Source: Zhenhengia yiwuensis
Lineage (GTDB): Bacteria; Bacillota; Clostridia; Lachnospirales; Cellulosilyticaceae
Length of the DNA stretch: 64,000 nucleotides
Direction of reading: 5' to 3'
Assembly: GCF_014384995.1 (NCBI RefSeq)
Contig: NZ_JACRSY010000003.1
Coordinates: 62,001 to 126,000 of the forward strand
How positions within the stretch are numbered: the stretch's first letter is position 1; each line of letters opens with the position of its first letter. Below, one piece after another: positions 34,112-42,296 of this stretch. The notes beneath the pieces were generated by a model. That model was given only the letters and a program-made list of their open reading frames with translations, ran no database searches and had not been told where the DNA came from. The position numbers and the translations under genes are program-made.

Positions 34112-35641
34112 ATGGCAAAAGCTATTAAAATTTTTGACACGACACTTAGGGATGGAGAGCAATCACCAGGGTGCAGTATGAATCTTAGTGAAAAACTAGA
34201 GATGGCCTTACAACTGGAAAGACTAGGTGTAGATGTTATAGAAGCAGGGTTTGCAATTGCTTCACCAGGAGACTTTAAGTCTGTTCATGAAATTGCAAAA
34301 GTAGTGAAACACACAAGAGTAGCGAGCCTAGCAAGAGCCCTTACTAAAGATATTGATGCAGCAGCAGAGAGTTTAAAAGGTGCAGCATACCCACGTATAC
34401 ATACCTTTTTGGCAACATCAGATATACATATGCAGTATAAGTTAAAAAAGACGCCAGAAGAGGTACTGCAAAATGCAGTAGAAATGGTTAAGTATGCAAA
34501 AAAATACTGTGAGGATGTAGAGTTCTCAGCAGAAGATGCATCAAGAAGCGATCCAGCTTTTCTCTATCAGATATTTGAAGCTGTTATTAAGGCAGGTGCA
34601 ACAGTTATTAATGTTCCAGACACAGTAGGATATACAAGTCCAGATGAGTTCTACAATTTAATAGCAGGTATTCGCGATCATGTGCCTAGTATTGATAAAG
34701 TAGATATTTCAGTACACTGTCATAATGACTTAGGAATGGCTGTAGCTAACTCCTTATCCGCTATTAAAGCTGGTGCAACTCAGATTGAGTGTACGGTTAA
34801 TGGAATAGGAGAACGTGCAGGTAATGCAGCACTTGAAGAACTTGTTATGAACCTTAGTGTTAGAAAAGATCTTTATGATTTAACAACTAATATTCAGACA
34901 AAAGAGATTTACAAAACAAGTAAGCTTCTAAGCAGTATAACAGGGGTGAAAATACAGCCTAATAAGGCCATTGTAGGAGAAAATGCTTTTGCACACGAGT
35001 CGGGGATTCACCAACATGGGGTACTTGCTAATAAGAGTACTTATGAGATTATGACGCCAGAGTCTATAGGGCTTACAGAAAATAAAATGGTACTTGGCAA
35101 ACATTCAGGTCGTCATGCTTTTGTAGATCGTATAGAGATGCTGGGCTATGCCCTTGAAGAAGATGCTCTTAATAAAGCATTTGAACAATTTAAGATGCTT
35201 GCAGATAAGAAGAAGGTTGTTACGGATAAAGATATTGAAGCACTTGTACGTAGAAAAACTGTGGCTATTCCACAGACTTATACATTAGAGCGCTTTGTTA
35301 TCAATTCAGGTAATACTATTACAGCTACTTCGGCTGTAAGACTTATTTGTAAAACAGGAGCCGTGCTTGAAGATGTTATGTCTTCTTATGATGGGCCTAT
35401 TGATGCATCCTTTAAAGCTATTGATAAGATGGTAGGTAAAAAATTCACGTTAGAAGACTTCTCTATTAATTCTGTTACAGGTGGAGCAGATGCACAAGGT
35501 GAGGTAAATCTTAAAATTAAATGTAAGAATAAAACTTATAACGGTCACGGCGTAAGTATGGATATTGTAGAAGCAAGTATTTTGGCTTACTTATCTGCAA
35601 TCAATAATATGCTTTATGATTTAGATAGCATAAAAAAATAA
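34112..35641 (+). CDS. leuA: 2-Isopropylmalate synthase
   Basis: A 509-residue enzyme for the first committed step of leucine synthesis, condensing 2-oxoisovalerate with acetyl-CoA. The TIM barrel starts FDTTLRDGEQSPGCSMN (metal and substrate binding), has the HxH metal motif in DISVHCHNDLGMAVAN, and NGIGERAGNAALEE. The C-terminal LeuA regulatory dimer domain, which binds leucine for feedback inhibition, begins near residue 365 and contains GGADAQGEVNLKIK. Strong GGAGG site; a hairpin follows before leuC. Confidence 0.95.
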   Translation: MAKAIKIFDTTLRDGEQSPGCSMNLSEKLEMALQLERLGVDVIEAGFAIASPGDFKSVHEIAKVVKHTRVASLARALTKDIDAAAESLKGAAYPRIHTFLATSDIHMQYKLKKTPEEVLQNAVEMVKYAKKYCEDVEFSAEDASRSDPAFLYQIFEAVIKAGATVINVPDTVGYTSPDEFYNLIAGIRDHVPSIDKVDISVHCHNDLGMAVANSLSAIKAGATQIECTVNGIGERAGNAALEELVMNLSVRKDLYDLTTNIQTKEIYKTSKLLSSITGVKIQPNKAIVGENAFAHESGIHQHGVLANKSTYEIMTPESIGLTENKMVLGKHSGRHAFVDRIEMLGYALEEDALNKAFEQFKMLADKKKVVTDKDIEALVRRKTVAIPQTYTLERFVINSGNTITATSAVRLICKTGAVLEDVMSSYDGPIDASFKAIDKMVGKKFTLEDFSINSVTGGADAQGEVNLKIKCKNKTYNGHGVSMDIVEASILAYLSAINNMLYDLDSIKK

Positions 35642-35653
35642 AATTAAGCTACT

Positions 35654-35689
35654 AGGTGCAGGGACTATCTTAAGGTAGGCCTTGCACCT
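35654..35689 (+). other. Intercistronic RNA hairpin between leuA and leuC
   Basis: AGGTGCAGGG (35654-35663) pairs with CCTTGCACCT (35680-35689), and the inner CTATCTT/AAGGTAG also pairs, giving a long hairpin without a T-run. It is likely an mRNA-stabilising or processing element rather than a terminator. Confidence 0.65.
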
Positions 35690-35729
35690 TATCACATTAC
35701 ACTATAAAACCTAAAAGGAGGAAAGACAA

Positions 35730-36989
35730 ATGGGAATGACCATGACACAAAAAATATTAGCAGCTCATGCAAATCTTAAAGAAGTGGTGGCAAGGCAGCT
35801 GATTGAGGCTAATCTTGATTTGGTGTTAGGAAATGATATTACAACACCTGTTGCTATAAAAGAATTTGAGAAAATTAGTTCTCAAGATGTGTTTGACTGC
35901 TCTAAAGTAGTCATTGTGCCAGACCATTTCACGCCCAATAAAGATATTAAAGCGGCTGAGCAGTGCAAATGTGTAAAAACTTTTGCTTATGATAAAAATA
36001 TTGAGCATTATTTTGAAGTAGGCGAAATGGGCATTGAACATGCACTTCTTCCTGAAAAGGGATTAGTAGTACCAGGAGATGTCGTCATAGGAGCAGATTC
36101 ACATACTTGTACATATGGTGCACTTGGAGCCTTTTCTACTGGTATTGGTAGTACAGATATGGCAGCAGGTATGGCAACAGGTAAGGCCTGGTTTAAGGTA
36201 CCGGATGCTATTAAGTTTATACTGAAAGGTCAACCTAGCCATTTTGTATCTGGAAAAGATATTATATTGCATATTATAGGCATGATAGGCGTAGATGGTG
36301 CACTTTATAAGTCAATGGAATTTACAGGAGAAGGTCTTAAGTACTTATCTATGGATTCGAGACTATCTATGGCTAATATGGCTATTGAAGCAGGTGCTAA
36401 AAATGGTATTTTTGAAGTGGATGAAGTGACACTTGAATATGTTAAAGAACATAGCAGTAAACCTTATACAGTCTATAAGGCAGATGAAGATGCAGTATAT
36501 GAACAAGTAATAGAAATAGATCTTAGCACCATTAGACCTACAGTAGCTTATCCACATCTTCCTGAAAATACAAAAACTATAGATGAAGTAGAAGAAATTA
36601 AAATTGATCAGGTAGTTATTGGTTCTTGTACAAATGGGCGTATAGAAGACCTACGTATGGCAAGAGAAGTTATGAAGGGGAAAAAGGTAGCAAAAGGTGT
36701 ACGTGTTATCGTTATTCCAGGTACTCAAAACATCTATTTGCAAGCTATTAAAGAAGGTATTGTAGAAGATTTGGTTACAGCAGGCTGTGTAGTCAGCACG
36801 CCAACATGTGGTCCTTGTCTTGGTGGACACATGGGCATTTTAGCAGCAGGTGAAAGATGTGTAGCAACTACAAACCGTAACTTTATAGGGCGCATGGGAC
36901 ATGTAGAATCAGAAATATATCTTGCAAGTCCGGCAGTGGCAGCAGCGTCTGCTATTTGTGGCTATATTGCAAATCCGGAACAAGTATAG
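35730..36989 (+). CDS. leuC: 3-Isopropylmalate dehydratase large subunit
   Basis: A 419-residue aconitase-family protein that, with LeuD, isomerises 2- to 3-isopropylmalate. The three [4Fe-4S] ligands are visible: C in GADSHTCTYGALGAF, and the pair in STPTCGPCLGGHMG (CxxC); VIGSCTNGRIEDLR is the other hallmark. It is the short archaeal/clostridial type (about 420 rather than 470 residues). A strong AAAGGAGG site lies just upstream and leuD follows after 12 bases. Confidence 0.95.
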   Translation: MGMTMTQKILAAHANLKEVVARQLIEANLDLVLGNDITTPVAIKEFEKISSQDVFDCSKVVIVPDHFTPNKDIKAAEQCKCVKTFAYDKNIEHYFEVGEMGIEHALLPEKGLVVPGDVVIGADSHTCTYGALGAFSTGIGSTDMAAGMATGKAWFKVPDAIKFILKGQPSHFVSGKDIILHIIGMIGVDGALYKSMEFTGEGLKYLSMDSRLSMANMAIEAGAKNGIFEVDEVTLEYVKEHSSKPYTVYKADEDAVYEQVIEIDLSTIRPTVAYPHLPENTKTIDEVEEIKIDQVVIGSCTNGRIEDLRMAREVMKGKKVAKGVRVIVIPGTQNIYLQAIKEGIVEDLVTAGCVVSTPTCGPCLGGHMGILAAGERCVATTNRNFIGRMGHVESEIYLASPAVAAASAICGYIANPEQV

Positions 36990-37001
36990 GAGGGGGATAA
37001 A

Positions 37002-37490
37002 ATGAAGGCAACAGGTAGGGTATTTCGTTATGGGGATAACATTGATACGGATGTGATTATTCCAGCAAGATATTTAAATACATCAGATCCTAAAGAATTA
37101 GCTACGCATTGTATGGAGGATATTGATACAGATTTCACGCAGCAGGTAAAGGAAGGGGACATTATAGTAGCAGATAAAAATTTTGGTTGTGGTTCTTCTA
37201 GAGAGCATGCACCTATTGCGATTAAAGCCTCTGGTATTTCATGTGTTATTGCAAAAACTTTTGCACGTATTTTTTATAGAAATGCTATTAATATAGGACT
37301 TCCTATTTTAGAGTGCCCTGAAGCAGTGGAGGGCATCCAGGCAGGAGATACGGTTGAAGTAGATTTCACTAAAGGTACTATTATAAATGTAACAAGTGGT
37401 AAGGTCTATAAAGCGCAGCCTTTCCCTGAGTTTATGCAGAGAATTATTGAGGCTAATGGCCTTGTTAATTACGTAAGGGAAAATAAATAG
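37002..37490 (+). CDS. leuD: 3-Isopropylmalate dehydratase small subunit
   Basis: A 162-residue swivel-domain subunit of isopropylmalate isomerase. The substrate loop FRYGDNIDTDVIIPARYL and the hallmark ADKNFGCGSSREHAPIA are intact. It pairs with LeuC from the gene before it; short length matches the same clostridial/archaeal subtype as LeuC. Ribosome binding site GGAGGGG. Confidence 0.95.
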   Translation: MKATGRVFRYGDNIDTDVIIPARYLNTSDPKELATHCMEDIDTDFTQQVKEGDIIVADKNFGCGSSREHAPIAIKASGISCVIAKTFARIFYRNAINIGLPILECPEAVEGIQAGDTVEVDFTKGTIINVTSGKVYKAQPFPEFMQRIIEANGLVNYVRENK

Positions 37491-37502
37491 GGAGGGATAA
37501 TA

Positions 37503-38606
37503 ATGAATTATAAGATTGTTACTTTGCCCGGAGATGGTATTGGACCAGAGATCATGGCGCAGGCCGTTAAAGTATTAGATGAAGTAGGTAATAGATTTGG
37601 TCATACATTTAACTATGAAGAGCATCTTATAGGTGGTGCGGGTATAGATGAGCTAGGCTCCTCATTACCTCAAGCTACTATTGATGCATGTAAGACAAGT
37701 GATGCAGTATTACTTGGTGCAGTAGGTGGGCCTAAATGGGATACTACTTCAAATGGAGATAGACCAGAAAAAGGGCTACTTAAGATTAGAGAGACACTAG
37801 GACTATTCGCCAATTTTAGGCCAGCTCTTTTATATAAGCAGCTTCAACATGCAAGCCCATTAAAGGTAGAAGTTATTGGAGATAGCTTAGATATTCTTAT
37901 TGTAAGAGAACTTACAAGTGGTATTTATTTTGGGAGGCATGAACGTACTATATGCGATAATCCAAAAGATACATATGCGGAGGATGTTGAGTACTACAAT
38001 GTAGGTGAAATTGAACGTATTCTTAGAGTGGGTTTTGATTCAGCTATGAAAAGAAATAAGAAGGTTGTAGTAGTAGATAAGGCTAATGTGCTTGCTACTT
38101 CTAAGCTCTGGAGAGAAGTAACACAAGAGGTAGCAAAGGATTATGAAGAAGTAGATTATAGTTTTATGTATGTAGATAATGCAGCGATGCAGCTTGTGGC
38201 GAACCCTAAACAGTTTGATGTCATCATTACAAGTAATATGTTTGGGGATATTTTATCTGATGAAGCAAGTATGCTGACAGGTTCTATAGGAATGTTAGCA
38301 TCTGCAAGCTTAGGTGAAGGCACTCTAGGACTTTATGAACCAAGTCATGGTAGTGCACCTGATATAGCTGGGCAGAATAAAGCTAATCCTATTGCAACTA
38401 TTTTATCGGTGGCGATGATGTTACGCTATTCGTTAGGACTTGAGAGCGAGGCGCAGGCTATTGAGAAAGCAGTAGAATGTGTGCTAGATAAAGGATACCG
38501 CACAGGTGATATTATGAGTGTAGGCTGTAAGTATATAGGTACTAAAGAAAAGGGCAGTTATATTTGTGAAGCTATTAAGCTAGGAAACGAACAGAGGAGG
38601 ATTTAA
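37503..38606 (+). CDS. leuB: 3-Isopropylmalate dehydrogenase
   Basis: A 367-residue NAD-dependent beta-decarboxylating dehydrogenase producing 2-oxoisocaproate. Motifs: LPGDGIGPEIMAQAVKVLDE at the start, RELTSGIYFGRHER (substrate-binding arginines), SNMFGDILSDEASMLTGSIG (metal aspartates), and EPSHGSAPDIAGQNKANPIA (NAD binding). It has a GGGAGGG site and ends one base before the aminotransferase start codon, so translation is coupled. Confidence 0.95.
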   Translation: MNYKIVTLPGDGIGPEIMAQAVKVLDEVGNRFGHTFNYEEHLIGGAGIDELGSSLPQATIDACKTSDAVLLGAVGGPKWDTTSNGDRPEKGLLKIRETLGLFANFRPALLYKQLQHASPLKVEVIGDSLDILIVRELTSGIYFGRHERTICDNPKDTYAEDVEYYNVGEIERILRVGFDSAMKRNKKVVVVDKANVLATSKLWREVTQEVAKDYEEVDYSFMYVDNAAMQLVANPKQFDVIITSNMFGDILSDEASMLTGSIGMLASASLGEGTLGLYEPSHGSAPDIAGQNKANPIATILSVAMMLRYSLGLESEAQAIEKAVECVLDKGYRTGDIMSVGCKYIGTKEKGSYICEAIKLGNEQRRI

Positions 38607-38607
38607 A

Positions 38608-39486
38608 ATGAGTCAAAGAATAATTTATTTAGATGGTAATTATGTAAGAGAAGAAGAAGCAAAGATTTCTGTATTTGACCATGGTGTACTTTATGGTGAT
38701 GGTGTATTTGAAGGTATTAGAGTTTATAATGGACGTGTTTTTAAATGTGAGGAACATATTAATAGACTGTACAATGCAGCTAAAGCTATTATGCTAGAGA
38801 TTCCTATGAGTAAAGAAGAGATGACGGAGGTGCTTCTTGAAACTTGTAGAAGAAATCAAATTAAGGATGGTTATGTTCGCCTTGTAGTAACAAGAGGTAA
38901 AGGTGACCTTGGTCTTAATCCTGTAAGCTGTAAAGTTGCATCAGTATTTTGTATTGCAGGTTCTATTACACTTTATCCAGATGAAATGTATATAAAAGGG
39001 ATGCCTATTATTACAGCTGTTCAAAGAAGAAATAAAGCAACTATTGTAGATCCTCAAATTAAATCATTAAATTACCTTAATAATATACTAGCTAAAATTG
39101 AAGCAAACAGAGCAGGGGTGCCAGAAGCACTTATGCTAAATCATGATGGCGTGGTAGCAGAATGTACAGGAGATAACATTTTTATTGTAAAAGATAATGT
39201 TATTTATACACCTCCTATCTACATAGGTATATTAGATGGTATTACAAGAAATACAGTCATTGAATTAGCTAAGGAACTTGGATATGAAGTAAAAGAAAGT
39301 GAGTTTACACTTTTTAATGTTTATAGTGCAGATGAATGTTTCTTAACGGGTACAGCTGCAGAAGCTATTCCTGTTACAAATGTAGATGGGCGTATTATTG
39401 GTAATGGAGAGGCAGGCCCTGTTACAACGAGACTTCTTGAAGCATTTAAAGCATATGCAAATAACAATGGGAGAGATATTTACTAA
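38608..39486 (+). CDS. ilvE: Branched-chain amino acid aminotransferase (class IV)
   Basis: A 292-residue fold-type IV PLP enzyme that aminates the three branched-chain 2-oxo acids with glutamate. The PLP lysine is in QIKSLNYLNNILAKIEAN (about residue 153), with DHGVLYGDGVFEGIRVYNG near the N-terminus and FLTGTAAEAIPV for PLP phosphate binding. D-amino acid aminotransferase belongs to the same class, but the position at the end of the ilv-leu operon argues for IlvE. Its ATG follows GAGGAGG. The IS element lies 57 bases downstream. Confidence 0.92.
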   Translation: MSQRIIYLDGNYVREEEAKISVFDHGVLYGDGVFEGIRVYNGRVFKCEEHINRLYNAAKAIMLEIPMSKEEMTEVLLETCRRNQIKDGYVRLVVTRGKGDLGLNPVSCKVASVFCIAGSITLYPDEMYIKGMPIITAVQRRNKATIVDPQIKSLNYLNNILAKIEANRAGVPEALMLNHDGVVAECTGDNIFIVKDNVIYTPPIYIGILDGITRNTVIELAKELGYEVKESEFTLFNVYSADECFLTGTAAEAIPVTNVDGRIIGNGEAGPVTTRLLEAFKAYANNNGRDIY

Positions 39487-39543
39487 AAGAGGCCTAAAAT
39501 AATATGATAAAAATAAAAGTGATATGTATTTTCTAAGTTGATG

Positions 39544-39564
39544 TGACCCCAATAAGTTAGACTT
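39544..39564. repeat. IS terminal inverted repeat (orfB end)
   Basis: Matches the complement of 41041-41061 at 20 of 21 positions. Confidence 0.92.
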
Positions 39565-39597
39565 AATAGCGTAGTAGTTTTTAACTGCTACGCTATT
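39565..39597 (-). terminator. Terminator inside the IS end
   Basis: A 15-bp stem (39565-39579 with 39583-39597, one G-U pair) and a 3-nt loop, just after the orfB stop. It would stop transposase transcripts and also transcripts entering from ilvE. Confidence 0.75.
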
Positions 39598-39600
39598 GTT

Positions 39601-40401
39601 TTATGCAGCTAGAAGAGTGTGTCTATATTCCACTGGGCTCATCCATCCTAGCTTCTCTTTAATTCTTCGTTCATTGTAATATTTTATATAGTTCTCAATA
39701 GCTAGCTTGAGTTCTTCATAACTATAATAGACCTCACCATAGTACATTTCTTGTTTCATAATTCCAAAGAAATTTTCCATTACTGAGTTGTCGTGGCAGT
39801 TTCCTTTTCTAGACATACTTTGAAAAATCTTATTCTCTTTAAGCGTATGAGTGTATGCTTTCATCTGATAAGCCCAGCCCTGGTCTGAGTGAAATGTACG
39901 TCTATATTTACAGTTTGTAGTAATCTCTATAGCCTTATTTAAAGCTTGCATTATGCTCACAGCAGATGGTCTTTGTGAGATGCTATAACTAATGATTTCC
40001 CTATTACATAGATCCATGAATGGATCCAAATACAGTTTCTTGATGTGCATTTTTCCTTTTTTATCTACTTCATAATACTTAAATTCTGATGTGTCTGTTA
40101 CAATCTTCTGATGTAGAACACAAGTTTCAAAACGCCTATGTATTCTATTAGGAGCAACCTTTCCTACCTTACCCTTATATGAGCTGTATTTACGACTTTT
40201 TCTAGTAAAAGATGTTACCTGAAGCCCTAATTTCTGAATAATGCGTTGAACACGTTTCTTGTTTACAACTAGTCCTTGTTTTTTTAATTCCCCATAAATG
40301 CGTCGATAGCCAAAATCCTTATTATTCTTTCGTATTTCAAGAATCTTTTCTTCTAGCTCTTGGTTCGGATTTTCTTTATCAAAACGTTTCTGCCAGTACA
40401 T
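39601..40401 (-). CDS. IS3-family transposase OrfB (DDE integrase core)
   Basis: The part from the first ATG is 266 residues, with an HTH_21 segment (DFGYRRIYGELKKQGLVVNK) and an rve integrase core. The DDE residues are in VTDTSEFKYYE, HSDQGWAYQM and MENFFGIMKQEMY. The same frame is open further upstream through about 40488 (it reads QKARIIHSLRGSFKLKDILA before the ATG), so the functional product is expected as an OrfAB fusion made by -1 ribosomal frameshifting. No truncation seen. Confidence 0.93.
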   Translation of the reverse strand: MYWQKRFDKENPNQELEEKILEIRKNNKDFGYRRIYGELKKQGLVVNKKRVQRIIQKLGLQVTSFTRKSRKYSSYKGKVGKVAPNRIHRRFETCVLHQKIVTDTSEFKYYEVDKKGKMHIKKLYLDPFMDLCNREIISYSISQRPSAVSIMQALNKAIEITTNCKYRRTFHSDQGWAYQMKAYTHTLKENKIFQSMSRKGNCHDNSVMENFFGIMKQEMYYGEVYYSYEELKLAIENYIKYYNERRIKEKLGWMSPVEYRHTLLAA

Positions 40402-40442
40402 ATATGTTGCTTTAGGAAAACCTGTAATCGCGAGAATATCTT

Positions 40443-41009
40443 TTAATTTGAAGGATCCTCGGAGACTATGGATGATTCTCGCTTTTTGTTCTGAGGTATT
40501 CCCTCTAAACGTAGTCTCCTCAGTTCTTTTAAATAGGCATTCTCTATTTTAAGTTTTAATAACTCATCTTCTAGTTGTTTGATATATTTCTCATTATGAT
40601 TAGATGGATCAAGTGTATCTGTAGATGTAGTCTTCGGTTTATTCATTGTTCGTTTCCGCCCTTTACGTTTTGATCTTAAAGCATCAGGACCAGCAATTCT
40701 GAAATCATTTACCCATTTAGTAATTAATGGTGGGTTATTCATTCCAATGGATAAAGCCAACTCCTGATATGAAGCTTCTGTTGTTAAATATAACTCTACT
40801 ACATGAAGCTTAAAATCAAAAGAGTAATTTTCTTTCTTTTCGGAGCGAATCAATCCTTCATTTCCCATGTTTTCATATGATTTTACCCATCTATGAACTT
40901 GTTCTGAACGAGGAATGCCATACTTTTTTGCCAGATATCCATATGAACCCTCACCATTTAAATAGGCTTGAACAACATTTGTCTTAAATTCAAAACTATA
41001 TTTTGCCAT
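40443..41009 (-). CDS. IS3-family transposase OrfA (helix-turn-helix)
   Basis: A 188-residue protein with two tandem HTH modules (YLAKKYGIPRSEQVHRWVKS and ELALSIGMNNPPLITKWVND) that bind the IS ends, and a coiled-coil/leucine-zipper region (KYIKQLEDELLKLKIENAYL). I start at the ATG at 41009, 10 bases after GGGAGGT. A CAAAAAG heptamer near the end (minus strand, 40488-40482) is a plausible -1 frameshift site into orfB. Confidence 0.92.
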   Translation of the reverse strand: MAKYSFEFKTNVVQAYLNGEGSYGYLAKKYGIPRSEQVHRWVKSYENMGNEGLIRSEKKENYSFDFKLHVVELYLTTEASYQELALSIGMNNPPLITKWVNDFRIAGPDALRSKRKGRKRTMNKPKTTSTDTLDPSNHNEKYIKQLEDELLKLKIENAYLKELRRLRLEGIPQNKKRESSIVSEDPSN

Positions 41010-41040
41010 AAAAAACTGACCTCCCATAAGTTAGATTTTT

Positions 41041-41061
41041 AAGTCTAACTTATGGGGGTCA
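41041..41061. repeat. IS terminal inverted repeat (orfA end)
   Basis: Ends GGGGGTCA; partner of 39544-39564 with one mismatch. Confidence 0.92.
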
Positions 41062-41101
41062 GTGCAAGTATAGGGAGTAACATGTCACTTTTTAAATAGA
41101 T

Positions 41102-42109
41102 TTAGAGTTCTTCTATAAAACTAGGATTTGGGAAAGGGATATGTGCAATGTCTTCAAGAATTGTACTAGTGTTTTCGTCTAATCTAAAGAGGGTAACTTC
41201 ATTAGAATTTTGATTGCAGACCATGAGTAGTTTTCCGTCATGTGTACAAGTTATATGTCTAGGCCATATGCCTCCACAAGGATATAGATTAAGTTTTTTT
41301 AGAGAGCCATCAACTTGAATTTCAAAACGCGTAATACTATTATGCCCTCTATTGGCAGCTAATAGATATTTTTGGTTAGGTGTAATGATGCAATTAGAGC
41401 AGTAGCTCGTACCTTCATAATCTATAGGAAGGGTGGTTATTTCTTGCAGAATCTGAAGTGTACCTGTAGATGGGTCCTGTTGAGTAACAAAAATTTTGTT
41501 AGAGTATTCTGTAATAATATAGCCTATAGGTAATGTAGGATGAAAGATGATATGCCTTGGACCATTTCCACTAGGAAGGTGTAGAGAAGAAAAGTTTGTA
41601 TTTGATATAAGAGCACCATTCTCTACTTTATAACAATAAATTTGGTCAGTGTGGATATTAATAGCATATAGAAAATTTTCATTAGAATCCATTTGAGTAC
41701 AGTGGGCTCTGGAAAAACCATCTTTAGGAAGAGCAGGTAAATGAATCAAACTTTTGAGAGTGGTGAACTTATGGTTTAAGACACCTACACTAAAAATATG
41801 GCCTGTTTGGTAACAAGCACCAAATAAAGTACGATGTTTAGGTGAATAACTGATGTGGCATAATCCACCGCCTTCAAATGTTAATTGATCGAGGAAGTAA
41901 AGTCGGTTATCTTCAAATAAATACATTTGAATTTGAGCTTTATTATCCACTTCACTAAGCGTAAATAGTAAGTTGTGTAAATGACAAGCAAATGATGGAT
42001 TTATAGGGTTAAGTTCTGTGATTTGAGTAAGAGAATGATTGGAAAGAGAGAAGATTTTAAGAGAAGGGTAATCTTCTACGTTATAACCAGTCATAAGTAG
42101 TGAATACAT
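41102..42109 (-). CDS. Lactonase-family seven-bladed beta-propeller protein (6-phosphogluconolactonase-like)
   Basis: A 335-residue protein with repeated propeller blades; recognisable parts are GNGPRHIIFHPTLPIGYIIT, TPNQKYLLAANRGHNSITRF and GIWPRHITCTHDGKLLMVCN. The family includes YkgB/Pgl, which hydrolyses 6-phosphogluconolactone in the oxidative pentose phosphate pathway, but many members have other or unknown substrates. A clear AGGAGGCC site precedes the ATG. It is transcribed toward ilvE; the IS now separates the two genes. Confidence 0.82.
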   Translation of the reverse strand: MYSLLMTGYNVEDYPSLKIFSLSNHSLTQITELNPINPSFACHLHNLLFTLSEVDNKAQIQMYLFEDNRLYFLDQLTFEGGGLCHISYSPKHRTLFGACYQTGHIFSVGVLNHKFTTLKSLIHLPALPKDGFSRAHCTQMDSNENFLYAINIHTDQIYCYKVENGALISNTNFSSLHLPSGNGPRHIIFHPTLPIGYIITEYSNKIFVTQQDPSTGTLQILQEITTLPIDYEGTSYCSNCIITPNQKYLLAANRGHNSITRFEIQVDGSLKKLNLYPCGGIWPRHITCTHDGKLLMVCNQNSNEVTLFRLDENTSTILEDIAHIPFPNPSFIEEL

Positions 42110-42211
42110 AGTGGAGGCCTCCTAAGTAATAAATATTTTTAAAGTAAGTATAGCATAAGAATAGAATAAGTTATAAAAAAATGAAAAAAATGAATTTAAG
42201 TAAAAATAAAA

Positions 42212-42239
42212 TTGCAAAAACAAGCTATTTTGTTATAAT
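42212..42239 (+). promoter_or_regulatory. Promoter of ilvD-ilvB2
   Basis: -35 TTGCAA (42212-42217), 16-bp spacer, and an extended -10 TGTTATAAT (TATAAT at 42234-42239). The leader is about 55 bases; I see no CodY-like box or attenuator in it. Confidence 0.72.
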
Positions 42240-42296
42240 ATTATATAATTTATCTTATAAATAGTACAGCATAAGGAAATAGAGGGAGTGGAAAAT

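Larger units (their letters stand above)
39544..41061 (-). mobile_element. IS3-family (IS150-like) insertion sequence, complete
   Basis: A 1518-bp element bounded by 21-bp inverted repeats with one mismatch (39544-39564 and 41041-41061; TGACCCC at each end). It carries orfA and orfB on the minus strand in -1 frame relation, typical of the IS150 group. Both frames are intact, so it may be active. No clean target duplication is visible: the flanking triplets are ATG and GTG. Confidence 0.93.

Noticed and set aside
39541..41064. Target-site duplication of the IS
   Set aside because: Flanking bases are ATG on the left and GTG on the right; no identical 3-5 bp pair is seen.
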